This document shows positions 39,871 through 40,368 of a stretch of 40,368 nucleotides of DNA, one piece after another. Source of the DNA: Lachnospiraceae bacterium (GTDB lineage Bacteria > Bacillota > Clostridia > Lachnospirales > Lachnospiraceae); contig JAUNDG010000019.1 of assembly GCA_030526195.1 (NCBI GenBank), positions 4,925 through 45,292 on the forward strand, read 5' to 3'. A program made the position numbers and the translations under genes. Under the pieces are notes generated by a model. That model saw nothing but the letters and a program-made list of their open reading frames with translations. It was not told the DNA's origin and ran no database searches. The first letter of the stretch is position 1. Each line of letters opens with the position of its first letter.

Positions 39871-39888
39871 TTATCGCTATTAGCGTAA

Positions 39889-39962
39889 TAGCGGGGACAG
39901 GATTTGAACCTGCGACCTCCGGGTTATGAGCCCGACGAGCTTCCAGACTGCTCTACCCCGCG
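39889..39962 (-). tRNA. Initiator tRNA-fMet (CAT)
   Basis: 74 bases with anticodon loop CTCATAA. It is the initiator because three G-C pairs (GGG/CCC) flank the anticodon loop and position 1 (C) cannot pair with position 72 (T). CCA not encoded. Confidence 0.92.
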
Positions 39963-39969
39963 GCACAAA

Positions 39970-40051
39970 TGGATGGGGAAGGATTCGAACCTTCGAAGTC
40001 GTCGACAACAGATTTACAGTCTGCCCCCTTTGGCCACTCGGGAACCCATCC
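39970..40051 (-). tRNA. tRNA-Tyr (GTA)
   Basis: 82 bases with a long variable arm, acceptor GGATGGG/CCCATCC-type pairing, anticodon loop CTGTAAA. CCA not encoded. Confidence 0.95.
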
Positions 40052-40056
40052 AACTA

Positions 40057-40129
40057 AGCCGATGATCGGACTCGAACCGATAACCTGCTGATTACAAATC
40101 AGCTGCTCTGCCAATTGAGCCACATCGGC
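40057..40129 (-). tRNA. tRNA-Thr (TGT)
   Basis: 73 bases, acceptor GCCGATG/CATCGGC, anticodon loop TTTGTAA, T-loop GGTTCGAGTCC. CCA not encoded. Confidence 0.95.
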
Positions 40130-40151
40130 ATATTCAATTTTTTTGAAATAA

Positions 40152-40224
40152 TGGGGCGTACAGGGCTCGAACCTGTGACCCCCTGCTTGTAAGGCAGATG
40201 CTCTCCCAGCTGAGCTAACACCCC
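40152..40224 (-). tRNA. tRNA-Val (TAC)
   Basis: 73 bases, acceptor GGGGTGT/ACGCCCC (one G-T pair), anticodon loop CTTACAA. CCA not encoded. Confidence 0.95.
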
Positions 40225-40230
40225 ATTAAA

Positions 40231-40304
40231 CGACCCAGATCGGACTCGAACCGACGGCCTCCGCCGTGACAGGGCGGCGCTCTAACCAACTGAGCCACTG
40301 GGCC
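40231..40304 (-). tRNA. tRNA-Asp (GTC)
   Basis: 74 bases, acceptor GGCCCAG/CTGGGTC (one G-T pair), anticodon loop CTGTCAC, discriminator G as expected for Asp. CCA not encoded. Confidence 0.95.
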
Positions 40305-40349
40305 TTATCTTCCACGCACCCTCAAAACCGCATATACAGTATTTATTTT

Positions 40350-40368
40350 TGGTCAAGCCCTCGTCCGA
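40350..40368 (-). rRNA. Probable 3' end of a 23S rRNA gene (only about 19 bases visible)
   Basis: On the minus strand the window edge reads GGACGAGGGCTTGACC, which matches the usual 23S rRNA 3' terminus in Firmicutes (…GAGGGCTTGACC, pairing with the gene's 5' end). The following spacer (GCGGTTTTGAGGGTGCG) is of a kind commonly seen after 23S genes. The stretch is very short, so this is a recognition from memory, strengthened by the tRNA cluster downstream. Confidence 0.6.

Overview
The window looks like the chromosome of a low-to-mid G+C Firmicute, most likely a Clostridia/Eubacteriales gut or anaerobe-type species. Support comes from a RicT/YaaT homologue beside holB, a SAM-I riboswitch before metK, CW_binding_2 (PF04122) surface proteins, a secreted L,D-transpeptidase with ricin-type and BspA-like repeats, a CotH-kinase surface protein, strong AGGAGG-type ribosome binding sites, and tRNA genes without encoded CCA. 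Species cannot be named from the sequence alone. Every protein gene I support lies on the minus strand, so the window reads right to left.

Right edge (39.8-40.37 kb): the last few bases of what looks like a 23S rRNA, followed by tRNA-Asp, Val, Thr, Tyr, fMet and Phe and an intrinsic terminator, with no 5S gene among them. Next come a large YfhO-type membrane protein (39.6-36.9 kb) and a maltodextrin unit (36.2-29.15 kb): LacI-type regulator, binding lipoprotein, two permeases, 4-alpha-glucanotransferase MalQ and an MsmX/UgpC-type ATPase. Operator-like palindromes precede lacI and malE.

A probable exopolysaccharide locus (28.6-26.1 kb) holds a family 2 glycosyltransferase broken by one in-frame TAA just before its QxxRW motif, a membrane-anchored GH26-like hydrolase and a 35-residue membrane peptide overlapping the hydrolase stop. 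Two very large surface proteins follow (25.9-18.6 kb): a CotH-kinase/CW_binding_2 fusion and a BspA/ricin/L,D-transpeptidase protein.

The stretch 18.2-10.99 kb holds housekeeping genes: a small membrane protein, exonuclease III, a GIY-YIG protein, a DRTGG/CBS manganese pyrophosphatase, a flavin reductase, murA, a PflX-like radical SAM protein and Hsp33. metK with its SAM riboswitch, leader terminator, promoter and downstream terminator follows (10.84-9.23 kb), then a secreted CW_binding_2 protein (9.0-6.8 kb).

A 930-bp non-coding region (5.9-6.83 kb) is packed with repeats, including two unrelated three-copy arrays that both have an exact 73-bp period. The left end (5.9-0 kb) is a sensor kinase/response regulator pair, a short Orn/Lys/Arg decarboxylase-family gene, a guanylate kinase-like gene, holB and ricT (cut by the window edge).

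The most interesting unexplained signals are non-coding. (1) A hairpin-rich repeat family has three copies, each starting 16-31 bp after an intrinsic terminator in the element's own orientation. (2) The two 73-bp arrays. (3) Intergenic hairpins share a GGCATCGG/CCGATGCC core. (4) The 7-mer GAAAATG/CATTTTC is strongly over-represented, both inside genes and between them.
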